A stretch of DNA of 64,000 nucleotides from an uncultured Prevotella sp. (GCA_900543975.1 UQTI01000004.1:6277-70276), one strand, 5' to 3'; shown: positions 26,424-36,498, counted from the stretch's first letter. Numbers and translations are program-made. The notes: a model not told the origin generated them from the letters alone.

Positions 26424-27992
26424 TTAGAAAGGCATTCCATCAGGCAGAGGCGCCAGATCATCACCATAGGGATCAGGCATAGAGCCGTTCACAGCCGAAG
26501 CCCCGAACGGATCATCGTTGGCAGCAGGAGCGCCACCAAGCTTGCTACCGATAAGACCTTCTGGCGGAACATCCTCTCCTGCCCCGCTGTTCTTACGGGG
26601 CGTTGGGTCTTGGAAGCGTGTAAACTCGCCACGGAACGTGAGGAGCACATCGCCCACAGCACCCTTACGATGCTTTGCTATAATGATCTGAGCCATGCCG
26701 CGAAGGTCATTACCCTTTTCATCCTCAAAGATGTGATAATACTCAGGACGATGAACAAAGAGCACCATATCGGCATCCTGCTCGATGGCTCCCGACTCAC
26801 GAAGGTCGCTAAGCTGCGGACGCTTTCCTTCAAGACCTTCACGGTTCTCAACCGTACGGTTAAGCTGCGACAGCGCAAGGATAGGGATGTCAAGCTCTTT
26901 GGCCAAACCCTTTAGCGACTGCGATATTTTTGACACCTCCTCCTGTCGGCTACCAAACTTCATGCCGTTGGCGTTCATGAGCTGAAGATAGTCGATCATC
27001 AAGATCTTTACACCTTTTTCCTTAACAAGACGGCGTGCCTTCGTTCGAAGCTCAAAGATAGAAAGACCAGGCGTGTCGTCTATATATAAAGGTGCACCCT
27101 GAAGGTTGCCTATACGTTTGTCCAGACGGTCCCACTCGTCAGGCGTGAGCTGACCGTTAAGCATTTTGTTACCCGGAATCTCACACACATTACTTATAAG
27201 GCGGTTCACCAGCTGCACATTGTTCATCTCAAGCGAGAAGAACGCTATGGGCACATGATAGTCGACAGCTATGTTCTTTGCAAGCGACAGAGCAAACGAG
27301 GTCTTACCCATGGCAGGACGTCCGGCTATGATGACAAGGTCCGAACTCTGCCATCCGCTCGTCTTCTCGTCAAGCTTCACATAACCTGTCGGAACACCCG
27401 TCAATCCGCCGTCGTTGGCAGACGCTTTCTGCAGAATCTCCACAGCCTTGGCAATCACGGGGTCCACCTGAACATAGTCTTTCTTCATGTTGCGCTGAGA
27501 CAACTCGAAGAGGCTACCCTCAGCTTCCTGCATAAGTTCCTCCACGTCAACCGTATCGTCAAACGCCTTCGTCTCTATGACGCTGGCAAAAGAGATGAGC
27601 TGCCGGGCAAGAAATTTTTGTGCAAGAATGCGGGCATGATACTCTATGTTAGCCGAAGAAGCCACGTTAGAGCTTAGTTCCACAATATATGCGGCACCTC
27701 CTACCGAGTCGAGCGTTCCCTCACGCTTCAGCTCGTCTGTAACGGTCATAATGTCTACAGGATGCTCGTTTACGTTAAGCGTCTGTATGGCTGTAAAAAT
27801 TTTCTGATGACGTGGTTCGTAGAAGGTCTCAGGACGTATGATCTCTGAAATTATAGAGAACGCATCTTTATCAATCATCAGGGCACCAAGAACAACGCGC
27901 TCAAAGTCGAGGGCTTGAGGTTGAAGATGTCCGTAGGTGTTGTCAATAGGTGTTGGGGCCTTATGTCGTGTATTCGTTTTGTTATCTGCCAT
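26424..27992 (-). CDS. dnaB: Replicative DNA helicase DnaB
   Basis: 522-residue hexameric helicase that unwinds DNA at the replication fork. The N-terminal DnaB domain (about 20-125) contains ERVVLGALMIDKDAF. The RecA-like domain has Walker A AGRPAMGKTSFALS (about 220-233) and Walker B LMIDYLQLM. LSQLNRTVENR and QLSDLRESGAIEQDAD are diagnostic. The C-terminal about 60 residues are Gly/Pro/Asp-rich and probably disordered. It stands alone, upstream of a long-loop terminator. Confidence 0.97.
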   Translation of the reverse strand: MADNKTNTRHKAPTPIDNTYGHLQPQALDFERVVLGALMIDKDAFSIISEIIRPETFYEPRHQKIFTAIQTLNVNEHPVDIMTVTDELKREGTLDSVGGAAYIVELSSNVASSANIEYHARILAQKFLARQLISFASVIETKAFDDTVDVEELMQEAEGSLFELSQRNMKKDYVQVDPVIAKAVEILQKASANDGGLTGVPTGYVKLDEKTSGWQSSDLVIIAGRPAMGKTSFALSLAKNIAVDYHVPIAFFSLEMNNVQLVNRLISNVCEIPGNKMLNGQLTPDEWDRLDKRIGNLQGAPLYIDDTPGLSIFELRTKARRLVKEKGVKILMIDYLQLMNANGMKFGSRQEEVSKISQSLKGLAKELDIPILALSQLNRTVENREGLEGKRPQLSDLRESGAIEQDADMVLFVHRPEYYHIFEDEKGNDLRGMAQIIIAKHRKGAVGDVLLTFRGEFTRFQDPTPRKNSGAGEDVPPEGLIGSKLGGAPAANDDPFGASAVNGSMPDPYGDDLAPLPDGMPF

Positions 27993-28097
27993 TTTTTATT
28001 CCATTTGTCTTTATTCCCGTTTTCCACGTTTTTATTAAAATACATTTTTTAGATATGTTCTTTTATAAAAACAGATTTTCAAAAACAGAAATTAATG

Positions 28098-28730
28098 TCA
28101 TTTCATTGCCTCTAATGCTTCATCAAGCTTTCGCACACCTTCCTCCGTGCATATTCCTCTTACATAAAGAAGGGTCAGGTTGTGCAAGATATAGCCAAGC
28201 TTAAACTCACGATACATCTGCGTGCGCATTACATATTCCATTGACGAGTCGCAGATACGCCCAAAAATATCATAGTCAACATCATCACGGAAACAGCCCT
28301 CGTTCACGCCACGCTTGAAAAACAGCTTCTGCTTCAGGCGGCGGTCCTTGTGCTTCTGCTCAAAAAAAGCAAGCACACTCGGGTAGCGATGAAGTTCCTC
28401 AAAATAAAGCGGATTGATGTTTGCCGATTGCTTGATCTGCAGATTGTAAAACTCGATAATTGTTTCTATAACATTATGTTCGTCGCTTTCAACAAACCGT
28501 GTCATGTAAGCGTCAATATCTTCCTCATACATCTTCATTCCTTCAAGAAGAAGCGTCTCCTTGTTAGAATAGATTTCATAGAGTGTACGCTTCGAGATGC
28601 CAAGCCTGCTTGCTATGTCGTCCATCTTCACGGCTCTGACACCATGCTTGCGAAACTCTTCCATGGAAGCGGCGAGAATGCGCTCACGAAGCTCTTTGCG
28701 ATATGCTGTAGGACTGTTATTTTTTTGCAT
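28098..28730 (-). CDS. TetR-family transcriptional regulator
   Basis: 210 residues. The N-terminal helix-turn-helix is MDDIASRLGISKRTLYEIYSNKETLL (about 36-61), the typical TetR DNA-binding pattern. The remaining helical part would bind an unknown ligand. It is divergent from the malic enzyme gene with a 201-bp intergenic region holding a promoter on each strand, so it may control itself or that gene; no operator palindrome was identified. Confidence 0.88.
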   Translation of the reverse strand: MQKNNSPTAYRKELRERILAASMEEFRKHGVRAVKMDDIASRLGISKRTLYEIYSNKETLLLEGMKMYEEDIDAYMTRFVESDEHNVIETIIEFYNLQIKQSANINPLYFEELHRYPSVLAFFEQKHKDRRLKQKLFFKRGVNEGCFRDDVDYDIFGRICDSSMEYVMRTQMYREFKLGYILHNLTLLYVRGICTEEGVRKLDEALEAMK

Positions 28731-28748
28731 AATAATTTCTTTTGCTCA

Positions 28749-28756
28749 CAAAGTTA
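28749..28756 (-). promoter_or_regulatory. -7 box upstream of the TetR gene
   Basis: Minus strand TAACTTTG, full match to TAnnTTTG, 18 nt before the start codon. No TTTG partner seen at the expected distance. Confidence 0.45.
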
Positions 28757-28774
28757 CAAAAAAAATGTAAAACC

Positions 28775-28805
28775 TGTGATTTTTCGAAAGTTTTTATTAA
28801 TTTTG
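28775..28805 (+). promoter_or_regulatory. Promoter of the malic enzyme gene
   Basis: TAATTTTG at 28798-28805 with TGTG (one mismatch to TTTG) 19 nt upstream at 28775-28778. This leaves a leader of about 120 nt before the ATG at 28932. Confidence 0.55.
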
Positions 28806-28931
28806 TCGTACTTTTAGCATCCCGAAAGCAACAGGAAAGCAATATCGCTCAACAAGACATCCCGCAATAACATTTTTACATCCCACAAAAAAACAACTGA
28901 AATTAAAAACTCTTTATAATAAAAGAACGCT

Positions 28932-31226
28932 ATGGTCAAAATTACAAAAGAGGCCGCCCTGGAGTATCATAACAACGGGCGCCCTGGAAAAATTGAAGTA
29001 AAACCGACAAAACCCTACCACACGCAGACCGACCTCAGCCTGGCCTATTCGCCTGGTGTGGCCTATCCGTGTCTGGAGATTCAGGAAAATCCCGACTCTG
29101 TTTACAAGTACACAGACAAGGGCAACTTGGTAGCTGTCATCTCTAACGGCACAGCTGTGTTGGGATTGGGCGACATCGGCGCAATGAGCGGCAAGCCAGT
29201 AATGGAAGGCAAGGGTCTGTTGTTCAAGATCTACGGCGGCATCGACGTGTTCGACATCGAGGTGGCCGAGAAAGACCCCGAGAAGTTCTGCGAGGCCGTG
29301 GAGAAGATTGCGCCCACATTCGGCGGCATCAACCTTGAGGACATCAAGGCTCCCGAGTGTTTCTACATCGAGGAGCGCTTGAAGAAGAACCTCGACATAC
29401 CCGTCATGCACGACGACCAGCACGGCACAGCCATCATTTCTGCTGCCGGTCTGAAGAACGCTCTTGAGGTGGCTGGCAAGAACATCGCCGATGTCAAGAT
29501 TGTGGTCAATGGTGCTGGAGCAGCTGCCATTAGCTGCACCAAGCTCTATGTGGCATTGGGAGCAAAGGTAGAGAACATCGTGATGCTCGACTCGAAGGGC
29601 GTCATCACCTCCGACCGTGAGAACCTCACACCACAGAAGAAGCTCTTCGCTACCGACCGCCGCGACGTCCACACCCTCAAGGAGGCCGTTGTCGGAGCCG
29701 ACGTGTTTGTAGGCCTCTCCAAGGGCAACGTTCTGTCACAAGACATGATACGCTCCATGGCCGACAGCCCCATCGTCTTCGCCCTCGCCAACCCCGTGCC
29801 TGAAATCAGCTACGAGGATGCCATGGCAAGCCGTCCCGACGTGCTCATGTCTACAGGCCGAAGCGACTATCCCAACCAGATCAACAACGTGATCGGATTC
29901 CCCTACATCTTCCGCGGAGCTCTCGACGTTCACGCCAAAGCCATTAACGAAGAGATGAAGATGGCTGCCGTCAATGCCATCGCCGATCTGGCCAAGCAGC
30001 CTGTACCCGATGTCGTGAACGATGTTTATCATGTCAACAACCTCACCTTCGGTCCTAAATATTTCATCCCGAAACCCGTCGACCCACGCCTCATAACAGA
30101 GGTGAGCGCAGCCGTGGCAAAGGCAGCCATAAAGAGCGGCGTGGCAAGAAAGACCATTACCGACTGGGATGCCTACAAGAAGAGCCTCATGGAGCTGCTC
30201 GGTCAGGAGTCGAAGCTCACACGCAAGCTCCACGACACGGCTCGTCTGCACCCGCAACGCGTAGTGTTTGCCGAGGGAGGACACCCGACCATGATGAAGG
30301 CTGCCGTCCAGGCCAAGACCGAGGGCATCTGCCAGCCCATCCTGCTCGGCAACCCCGACCGTCTGAACCGTCTGGCCCAGCGCCTGAAGCTCGACCTCTC
30401 CGACATAGAGATCATCGACATGCGTGCAGACCAGGAGCAGGGCCGTCGTGCCACATACGCCAAGCACCTCGCAAAGAAGCGTGCCCGTCAGGGCTACAAC
30501 TTCGAGGAGGCTTATGACAAGATGTACGAACGCAACTATTTCGGAATGATGATGGTTGAGACAGGCGAGGCCGATGCCTTCATAACGGGTCTCTACACCA
30601 AATATTCAAACACCATCAAGGTGGCAAAAGAGGTGGTGGGCATTCGTCCAGAATACAAGACCTTCGCTACGATGCACATCCTCAACACAAAGAAGGGAAC
30701 CTTCTATATCGCCGACACGCTCATAAACCGTCACCCCGACGAGAACGTGCTGATGGACGTTGCCAAGCTGTCGGCCCACACCGTACAGTTCTTTAACGAG
30801 GAGCCACACATCGCCATGATCAGCTACTCCAACTTCGGTACCGACGAGGTGGGCTCGCCAATGAAGGTTCACCTGGCTGTTGAAGAGATGCAGAAGCAGT
30901 ATCCTTACCTCGCCATCGATGGTGAGATGCAGGTCAACTTCGCCCTTAACAAGGAGTTACGCGACGACAAGTATCCGTTCTCACGCCTCAAGGGTCTTGA
31001 TGTCAACACACTCGTGTTCCCCAACATGAGCAGCGCCAACAGCAGCTACAAGCTGCTCCAGGCTCTTGACCCCGATGCCGAGATCATTGGCCCGATCCAG
31101 ATGGGTCTGAACAAGCCTATCCACTTTACCGACTTCGAGAGCTCGGTTCGCGACATCGTCAACGTTACAGCTGTTGCCGTGATCGACGCCTACGTTGATA
31201 AGGTGAAGAAGAACGCCGACAACTAA
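28932..31226 (+). CDS. maeB: NADP-type malic enzyme fused to a phosphotransacetylase-like domain
   Basis: 764 residues. The N-terminal about 430 residues are the malic enzyme, converting malate to pyruvate and CO2. [20 protein letters not shown], the metal-site [14 protein letters not shown] and the Rossmann-like [11 protein letters not shown] support this. The C-terminal about 330 residues resemble phosphate acetyltransferase ([17 protein letters not shown], then [14 protein letters not shown] in the first domain's end). In MaeB of E. coli the second domain is regulatory rather than an active acyltransferase, and the same is likely here. Its start is preceded by a promoter, and it ends in a strong terminator at 31241. 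Confidence 0.95.
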   Translation: MVKITKEAALEYHNNGRPGKIEVKPTKPYHTQTDLSLAYSPGVAYPCLEIQENPDSVYKYTDKGNLVAVISNGTAVLGLGDIGAMSGKPVMEGKGLLFKIYGGIDVFDIEVAEKDPEKFCEAVEKIAPTFGGINLEDIKAPECFYIEERLKKNLDIPVMHDDQHGTAIISAAGLKNALEVAGKNIADVKIVVNGAGAAAISCTKLYVALGAKVENIVMLDSKGVITSDRENLTPQKKLFATDRRDVHTLKEAVVGADVFVGLSKGNVLSQDMIRSMADSPIVFALANPVPEISYEDAMASRPDVLMSTGRSDYPNQINNVIGFPYIFRGALDVHAKAINEEMKMAAVNAIADLAKQPVPDVVNDVYHVNNLTFGPKYFIPKPVDPRLITEVSAAVAKAAIKSGVARKTITDWDAYKKSLMELLGQESKLTRKLHDTARLHPQRVVFAEGGHPTMMKAAVQAKTEGICQPILLGNPDRLNRLAQRLKLDLSDIEIIDMRADQEQGRRATYAKHLAKKRARQGYNFEEAYDKMYERNYFGMMMVETGEADAFITGLYTKYSNTIKVAKEVVGIRPEYKTFATMHILNTKKGTFYIADTLINRHPDENVLMDVAKLSAHTVQFFNEEPHIAMISYSNFGTDEVGSPMKVHLAVEEMQKQYPYLAIDGEMQVNFALNKELRDDKYPFSRLKGLDVNTLVFPNMSSANSSYKLLQALDPDAEIIGPIQMGLNKPIHFTDFESSVRDIVNVTAVAVIDAYVDKVKKNADN

Positions 31227-31240
31227 TAAAAGATAAAGGA

Positions 31241-31299
31241 GAAGGCAACTGCTACATACATTATATATATATGTATGTGGTTCAGTTGCCTTCTTTTTT
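31241..31299 (+). terminator. Rho-independent terminator after maeB
   Basis: GAAGGCAACTG (31241-31251) pairs perfectly with CAGTTGCCTTC (31283-31293). The AT-rich loop itself can pair (ACATACAT with ATGTATGT). A run of six T follows. Confidence 0.9.
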
Positions 31300-31329
31300 A
31301 AAAAACATAGACCTATAAAAACTTTTATT

Positions 31330-32169
31330 ATGATCACTTTCCCTTGCGCCAAAATTAACCTCGGTCTTAACGTCATCAACAAACGGCCCGACGGCTACCA
31401 CAACATAGAGACCATTTTCTACCCCATCCCCCTTAACGACGCCTTAGAGATAAAACTCATGGACGACAGATTTCCTTCAAAACAAAACTGCGACTTGAAG
31501 GTTACGGGCAAAGGCGTCGACTGTAACGAGGAAGACAACATTGTTGTAAAAGCATACAATCTGCTGAGCAAAGATTTTGTCTTGCCACGCATACACGCTC
31601 ATCTTTACAAGAACATACCGTCACAAGCCGGACTGGGTGGCGGCTCCTCCGATGCCGCTTTCATGATCAGACTGCTCGACGAGCGCTTCCGCCTGAACAT
31701 CGGAAACGCGGAGATGGAACGCTACGCCGCCATGCTGGGAGCCGACTGCGCTTTCTTCATAACAGCCGAACCGTCATTTGCCACAGGCATAGGCGAGGTG
31801 CTCTCGCCTGCCGACTCGCCCCAGGGCAACCTCAACGGCTATCATCTGGTTGTGGTAAAGGACGATGTGGCTGTGTCTACAAAAGAGGCTTACGCCCAGA
31901 TCACGCCAGCCAAGCCTCAAGTGTGTTGCAAAGACATCGTGAAGATGCCTATCGACAAATGGAAGGACCTTCTCACCAACGACTTTGAGGAACCTGCCTT
32001 CAAAGCCCATCCTGTGCTTGCCGAGATCAAGCAGAAGCTCTACGCCTTGGGAGCAGCCTATGCCCAGATGAGCGGAAGCGGAAGCGCCATGTTCGGCATT
32101 TTCAAGAACAAGCCCGTCATACCTGAAGGCACATTCGGAAAGGCTGATGTTTATGTCATGCAGCTTTAA
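31330..32169 (+). CDS. ispE: 4-diphosphocytidyl-2-C-methyl-D-erythritol kinase
   Basis: 279-residue GHMP-family kinase of the MEP isoprenoid pathway. FPCAKINLGLNV (about 4-15), the ATP-binding PSQAGLGGGSSDAA (about 97-110) and the C-terminal AQMSGSGSAMFGIF are diagnostic. First of three same-strand genes (ispE, Nudix, hotdog) with 15- and 5-bp gaps, so an operon is likely. Confidence 0.96.
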   Translation: MITFPCAKINLGLNVINKRPDGYHNIETIFYPIPLNDALEIKLMDDRFPSKQNCDLKVTGKGVDCNEEDNIVVKAYNLLSKDFVLPRIHAHLYKNIPSQAGLGGGSSDAAFMIRLLDERFRLNIGNAEMERYAAMLGADCAFFITAEPSFATGIGEVLSPADSPQGNLNGYHLVVVKDDVAVSTKEAYAQITPAKPQVCCKDIVKMPIDKWKDLLTNDFEEPAFKAHPVLAEIKQKLYALGAAYAQMSGSGSAMFGIFKNKPVIPEGTFGKADVYVMQL

Positions 32170-32184
32170 AAAACAGAAAAAACA

Positions 32185-32718
32185 ATGGACAACAAAAACG
32201 AACTGTTTCCTCTCGTCAATGAAGACGGACAGGTTCTTGGAAGCATCACAAGAGGCAAAGCCCACGACGGCAGCAAGCTATTGCACCCCGTTGTGCATCT
32301 GCATCTCTTCAACTCTCATGGCCAGCTTTACCTGCAAAAGCGTCCCGAATGGAAGGACATTCAGCCAGGCAAATGGGATACTGCCTGTGGCGGACACATC
32401 GACTATGGCGAAACCGTAGAGGCAGCCCTTTCACGCGAGGTGCGCGAGGAGCTTGGCGTAACATCGTTCAAGCCTCTGTTTATAAAGAAATATGTGTTCG
32501 AGAGTGCCCGCGAACGTGAGCTTGTTCATGTTCACGCCACCACCTACGACGGCCCTGTCGCACCATCAAAAAACGAGCTCGACGGCGGACGCTTCTGGTC
32601 ACGCGAGGAGATTGCAGCAAACATCGAAAAGAACGTTTTCACGCCCAACTTTGAGAGCGAATACACGAAAGTGGTGCTTCCATGGCTTGAAGCCACCTGT
32701 AAAGATACAACATTTTAA
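32185..32718 (+). CDS. Nudix hydrolase
   Basis: 177 residues. The Nudix box GX5EX7REUXEEXGU is complete in GHIDYGETVEAALSREVREE followed by LGV (about 72-94), so the metal-dependent pyrophosphatase chemistry should be intact. The layout, including KRPEWKDIQPGKWDTACGGH, resembles the branch that includes isopentenyl-diphosphate isomerase-like and YfcD-type Nudix proteins. It lies directly after ispE, so a link to isoprenoid diphosphates is tempting but unproven. Substrate unknown. Confidence 0.9.
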   Translation: MDNKNELFPLVNEDGQVLGSITRGKAHDGSKLLHPVVHLHLFNSHGQLYLQKRPEWKDIQPGKWDTACGGHIDYGETVEAALSREVREELGVTSFKPLFIKKYVFESARERELVHVHATTYDGPVAPSKNELDGGRFWSREEIAANIEKNVFTPNFESEYTKVVLPWLEATCKDTTF

Positions 32719-32723
32719 GCAAT

Positions 32724-33206
32724 ATGGACATAAAGAAAATAATAAACCCATGGATAGGAATGGAGGGCTACAACTGCATTGGCTGCTCCCCTGACAACCC
32801 GTTCGGCCTGCACCTCTGCTTCTACGAGGATGGCGACGACATCGTTACAACATGGAAGCCATCGCCTCTCTATCAAGGATGGCTCAACACGCTTCATGGC
32901 GGCATACAGGCCCTGCTGCTGGACGAGGTGTGCGGATGGGTTGTAACACGCAAGTTGCAGACGGCTGGCGTGACGTCAAAGATGGAGACACGCTACAAAC
33001 GCCCCGTCTCGACAAACGACACGGAGCTTACCGTGAGAGCACACATAAGAGAGCAAAGGCGCAACATCGTCATCATAGATGCCACCCTATCCAGCTCTAA
33101 CGGCGTTGTGTGTACAGAAGCCACCTGCACCTATTTTGCGTTACCACGCGAGAAGGCAGAGAAAGAAATGCACTTTGTGGCTTGCAAAACAGAAGGAGAA
33201 GAGTGA
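32724..33206 (+). CDS. PaaI-type hotdog-fold thioesterase
   Basis: 160 residues. The hotdog fold is shown by NTLHGGIQALLLDEVCGW (about 55-72), where the PaaI/4HBT family has HGG followed by a helix with Asp. SKMETRYKRPVSTNDTELTV and the terminal EATCTYFALP match the sheet. A Cys-rich opening, YNCIGCSPDNPFGLHL, is the usual start of this subgroup. It would hydrolyse an acyl-CoA; substrate unknown. Starts 5 bp after the Nudix gene. Confidence 0.88.
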   Translation: MDIKKIINPWIGMEGYNCIGCSPDNPFGLHLCFYEDGDDIVTTWKPSPLYQGWLNTLHGGIQALLLDEVCGWVVTRKLQTAGVTSKMETRYKRPVSTNDTELTVRAHIREQRRNIVIIDATLSSSNGVVCTEATCTYFALPREKAEKEMHFVACKTEGEE

Positions 33207-33282
33207 GTGGTTACCAATGAGAGATAACCAAATAACCAAACAAACAAACAAGCAAACAAGCAAACAAGCAAGCAATAAATAG

Positions 33283-33326
33283 AAAAAGTGTTCGCTAAAA
33301 CAAACCTTAGCGAACACTTTTTTTTA
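33283..33326. terminator. Bidirectional rho-independent terminator
   Basis: GTGTTCGCTAA (33288-33298) and TTAGCGAACAC (33307-33317) form a perfect 11-bp stem with A tracts on the left and a T tract on the right, so it can end both the + strand ispE operon and the minus strand ABC-F gene. Just before it, 33237-33275 is a simple repeat of (CAAA)(CAAG) units. Confidence 0.88.
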
Positions 33327-33345
33327 TCTTTTATTTCAAAGCCTC

Positions 33346-35043
33346 TTAATCTTCCATCAACTTGCGGTAGCGGCCCTTCTTTATGTCCTCATTACCAAGG
33401 CGTCGTGCCTTGTTAATCTCATAATCAGAGTAGCTACCCTCGAAGAAGAACACCTCGCCATTGCCCTCAAAGGCAAGGATGTGCGTACAGATACGGTCAA
33501 GGAACCAACGGTCGTGGCTGATCACAACAGCACAGCCGGCAAAGCCCTCAAGACCCTCCTCCAAAGCACGCAGGGTGTTGACATCGATGTCGTTGGTCGG
33601 CTCGTCGAGCAACAGCACGTTGCCCTCCTGCTTCAGAGCAAGAGCCAGCTGCAAGCGGTTACGCTCACCACCCGACAGGGTGCCACAGAGCTTGCTCTGG
33701 TCCGTGCCGGCAAAGTTGAAGCGTGAGATGTAGGCACGGGCGTTGACATCGCGTCCACCCATGCGTATGGTCTCGTTGCCCTGGCTTACCGTTTCATAAA
33801 CCGACTTCTCGGGATCAATATCCTTATGCTGCTGATCCACATAGGCCAGCTTCACGGTCTCGCCCACCTCAAAGGTTCCGCCATCGGCCTGTTCCAAGCC
33901 CATGATCATGCGGAAGAGCGTGGTCTTGCCTGCGCCGTTAGGACCGATCACGCCCACAATGCCGTTAGGCGGCAACATGAAGTTGAGGTCGTTGAAGAGC
34001 ACCTTCTCGCCAAAAGCCTTCTTCACATGCTGAGCCTCGATGACCTTGTTGCCGAGGCGCGGACCGTTAGGAATGAAGATCTCAAGCTTCTCCTCGCGCT
34101 CCTTCTGCTCCTGTCCGAGCATCTGCTCATAAGCGTTAAGACGGGCCTTACCCTTAGCCTGACGGGCCTTGGGAGCCATGTGTGCCCATTCGAGCTCTCG
34201 CTCCAACGCCTTACGACGTTTCGAGGCCTGCTTCTCCTCCTGCATCATGCGCTTGGTCTTCTGGTCAAGCCATGACGAGTAGTTGCCGTGCCATGGAATG
34301 CCCTCACCGCGGTCGAGCTCAAGGATCCACTCGCTCACATCGTCAAGGAAGTAGCGGTCGTGGGTCACGGCAATAACCGTTCCCTCATACTGCTGCAAGT
34401 GCTGCTCCAACCAGTCTATGCTCTCTGCATCAAGGTGGTTCGTAGGCTCGTCAAGCAGGAGCACATCAGGCTTCTGAAGGAGCAAACGGCAGAGGGCCAC
34501 ACGTCGGCGCTCACCTCCCGAGAGGTTCGTCACAGGCCAGTCGCCCGGTGGACAACGCAGGGCAGCCATGGCGCGGTCAAGCTTCGAGTCCATGTTCCAG
34601 GCATCGGTAGCGTCAATGATGTCCTGCACCTCAGCCTGACGTTGCATGAGCTTGTCCATCTTGTCGGCATCGCTATAATACTCCTCCAAGCCAAACTTGA
34701 GGTTTATATCCTCATATTCCTTTAGAGCATCATAAGCCTTCTGCACACCCTCCATCACGTTCTCCTTCACCGTCTTGTTCTCGTCAAGAGGCGGATCCTG
34801 GGGCAGATAGCCCACGGTATAGCCTGGGCTCCAAACCACCTCACCTTGTGTGGGTTGCTCTAAGCCAGCAATAATTTTCATCAAGGTCGACTTACCTGCT
34901 CCGTTCAGACCTATAATGCCAATCTTAGCACCATAGAAGAACGAGAGATAGATGTCCTTCAATATCTGCTTTCGGTTTTGGGGAATGATCTTCGACACTC
35001 CCACCATCGAGAAGATAATTTTCTTGTCGTCTACTGTTGCCAT
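33346..35043 (-). CDS. ettA: ABC-F ATPase, energy-dependent translational throttle EttA-like
   Basis: 565 residues with two ABC ATPase domains and no membrane helices: a ribosome-binding translation factor. Walker A sites are GLNGAGKST (about 44-52) and GPNGAGKTT (about 352-360). Signatures are NLSGGERRRVALCRLL and TLSGGERNRLQLALAL. Walker B motifs are VLLLDEPTNHLD and VLLLDEPTNDID, each with a following catalytic Glu and a switch His. The linker (about 245-315) is the charged helix pair typical of EttA; its QKEREEKLEIFIPNGPRLGN end matches that branch. Starts at 35043. Confidence 0.94.
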   Translation of the reverse strand: MATVDDKKIIFSMVGVSKIIPQNRKQILKDIYLSFFYGAKIGIIGLNGAGKSTLMKIIAGLEQPTQGEVVWSPGYTVGYLPQDPPLDENKTVKENVMEGVQKAYDALKEYEDINLKFGLEEYYSDADKMDKLMQRQAEVQDIIDATDAWNMDSKLDRAMAALRCPPGDWPVTNLSGGERRRVALCRLLLQKPDVLLLDEPTNHLDAESIDWLEQHLQQYEGTVIAVTHDRYFLDDVSEWILELDRGEGIPWHGNYSSWLDQKTKRMMQEEKQASKRRKALERELEWAHMAPKARQAKGKARLNAYEQMLGQEQKEREEKLEIFIPNGPRLGNKVIEAQHVKKAFGEKVLFNDLNFMLPPNGIVGVIGPNGAGKTTLFRMIMGLEQADGGTFEVGETVKLAYVDQQHKDIDPEKSVYETVSQGNETIRMGGRDVNARAYISRFNFAGTDQSKLCGTLSGGERNRLQLALALKQEGNVLLLDEPTNDIDVNTLRALEEGLEGFAGCAVVISHDRWFLDRICTHILAFEGNGEVFFFEGSYSDYEINKARRLGNEDIKKGRYRKLMED

Positions 35044-35378
35044 TTTTTAAAAATTGGTGTTGTTAATAGTTTAGGCAGTAAAATTACAAAAAAAATCTGA
35101 CATTTTCGCCCCTTTTCTCAAATAAACACAAAAAACATTATCTTAACATTTTCATTTTTTCTACATTCCGTTTTTTTACTTTTCATCATTTTTCGGGTCT
35201 AAACAAACCAGCAACTGGGTAAACCGACAGCACGTCATCGGAGCGGGCTAAACACAACATTTCAAGCAAGCCAAAACGTCACTTATGGAGCGTAAAAACG
35301 TCATAAAAGGAGCATAAGCAAGCCCTGAAAGGAGCGTAAAGGCAAGCACGCCTCTTTTAACGGGTCTTTATCTTGACA
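35044..35378. repeat. Gene-free gap with short degenerate tandem repeat
   Basis: No gene seen. From 35267 to 35347 three or four degenerate units of about 21-24 nt share aacgtca(n)taaaaGGAGCGTAAA, interspersed with GCAAGCC. The rest is AT-rich. Confidence 0.6.
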
Positions 35379-35882
35379 TTATCTGTTAGCGTCAGCATCA
35401 GGTTCTGCTGCAATGTCGCTTTCTTCTCCCGGCAGCACATACCGTCTTAACTTGTGGTCTTCGACAAAGATGTGGTTGATGGTGAAGACGAGCGACTGAA
35501 GGGTTGCCTCCCTTACCTTTGGCTTCAGTTGACATTCCCATACCGTGATACAATGCCACCCCATGCTGGCAAGGCGTTTCTGCTCCTCCTTGTCCCTGCT
35601 TCTGTTGCGTTCAATCTTCGCTTGCCAGAAGGCAGTCCTGCTCTTTGGCATGACAAAAAGTTTGCAGCCTTCATGGCCGTGCCAAAAACAGCCGTTGACG
35701 AAGATGACCGTGCGATACTTGCGCATCACGATGTCCGGATGTCCCGGCAGCCGCGGGTGGTTCACCCTATACCGGAACCCGTGCGCAAACAGATAGCGGC
35801 GCACCACCATTTCGGGTTTGGTTGCCTTGCTGTGTATGGATGCCATGCAGCGGCTTCGCTGCTCCTTTGTCATCTTGTCCAT
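35379..35882 (-). CDS. vsr: Very short patch repair endonuclease Vsr
   Basis: 167 residues from the ATG at 35882. A longer frame opens at 35915, but its ATG lies in the loop of a GCGCAT/ATGCGC hairpin (35905-35925), so the inner start with the family-like MDKMTKEQRSRCMASI is preferred. It nicks 5' of T in T:G mismatches made by deamination of 5-methylcytosine. Catalytic parts are seen in LPGHPDIVMRKYRTVIFVNG (active-site Asp) and GCFWHGHEGC (His and zinc region), then AFWQAKIERN. No cytosine methyltransferase gene is nearby, so this copy is an orphan here. Confidence 0.93.
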   Translation of the reverse strand: MDKMTKEQRSRCMASIHSKATKPEMVVRRYLFAHGFRYRVNHPRLPGHPDIVMRKYRTVIFVNGCFWHGHEGCKLFVMPKSRTAFWQAKIERNRSRDKEEQKRLASMGWHCITVWECQLKPKVREATLQSLVFTINHIFVEDHKLRRYVLPGEESDIAAEPDADANR

Positions 35883-35931
35883 TGTTCTGCTTTCGATTAA
35901 TGTTGCGCATTTCATAAAAATGCGCCGAGGA

Positions 35932-35939
35932 CAAAGTTA
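35932..35939 (-). promoter_or_regulatory. -7 box upstream of vsr
   Basis: Minus strand TAACTTTG, a full match to TAnnTTTG. No TTTG at the expected -33 distance. Lies just upstream of the GCGCAT hairpin. Confidence 0.4.
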
Positions 35940-36220
35940 CGGATATTTTCTGTAAAGAGATTTACTTTTAGAAGGAAAAAAGCTTTGTCATTTGATTTTT
36001 TATAGCGCCAACTTGCTTGAAACCGCTTCCAAACAAGATTTCGTTGCAACTGTTAAGATGTACAGATGTGAGCAGTTGCAGCATCAAAATGTGTTGAAAC
36101 GATGAGATTGAGCGTGGTTTGAGGATGCATAAGGGCAAGAAATGCACAATTATGAGCTTTTATACAATGCTTAAAAATGGATGAAGCGTTTGTCGCCAAC
36201 GCTGCAACTCGCTAGGTATA

Positions 36221-36415
36221 AGCCTTTTAGAGGGAAGCAACAGACAGTAAAAGCGTTTCAGTTTCAGTTGTTTCAGTTGATTTTTAAGGAGTACAGCATT
36301 CTACTCTCTTTATGTAATATATTGATTATTAATTAGTTATAAATAATATAAAGAGGATATGAAACATAACTGACCCTTAAAAAACGAACTGAAACTGAAA
36401 CAACTGAAACGCTTT
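36221..36415. repeat. Structured repeat element, copy A
   Basis: Parts in order: a 20-nt box (36221-36240, AGCCTTTTAGAGGGAAGCAA); left arm 36250-36278, AAAGCG then TTTCAG units; an inner stem TTTTTAAGG (36281-36289) pairing with CCTTAAAAA (36375-36383); a core with CTCTTTAT (36306-36313) pairing with ATAAAGAG (36348-36355); and right arm 36387-36415. The right arm is the reverse complement of the left except that the 6- and 9-nt TTTCAG/TTTCAGTTG units are in a different order. Related to copy B at 36795. No protein is evident. Confidence 0.75.
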
Positions 36416-36498
36416 GACAAACCAAGATGTTTCATTATCACCTCTCAAGCAAGCGTCGCATGCCATGAAGAGGCTTGGATGCTTCCAAAAATAAGACA

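Noticed and set aside
28914..29672. Long minus-strand frames opposite maeB (also 29736-30467)
   Set aside because: They are shadows of the GC-rich, codon-biased maeB gene on the other strand, and lack any recognisable domain.
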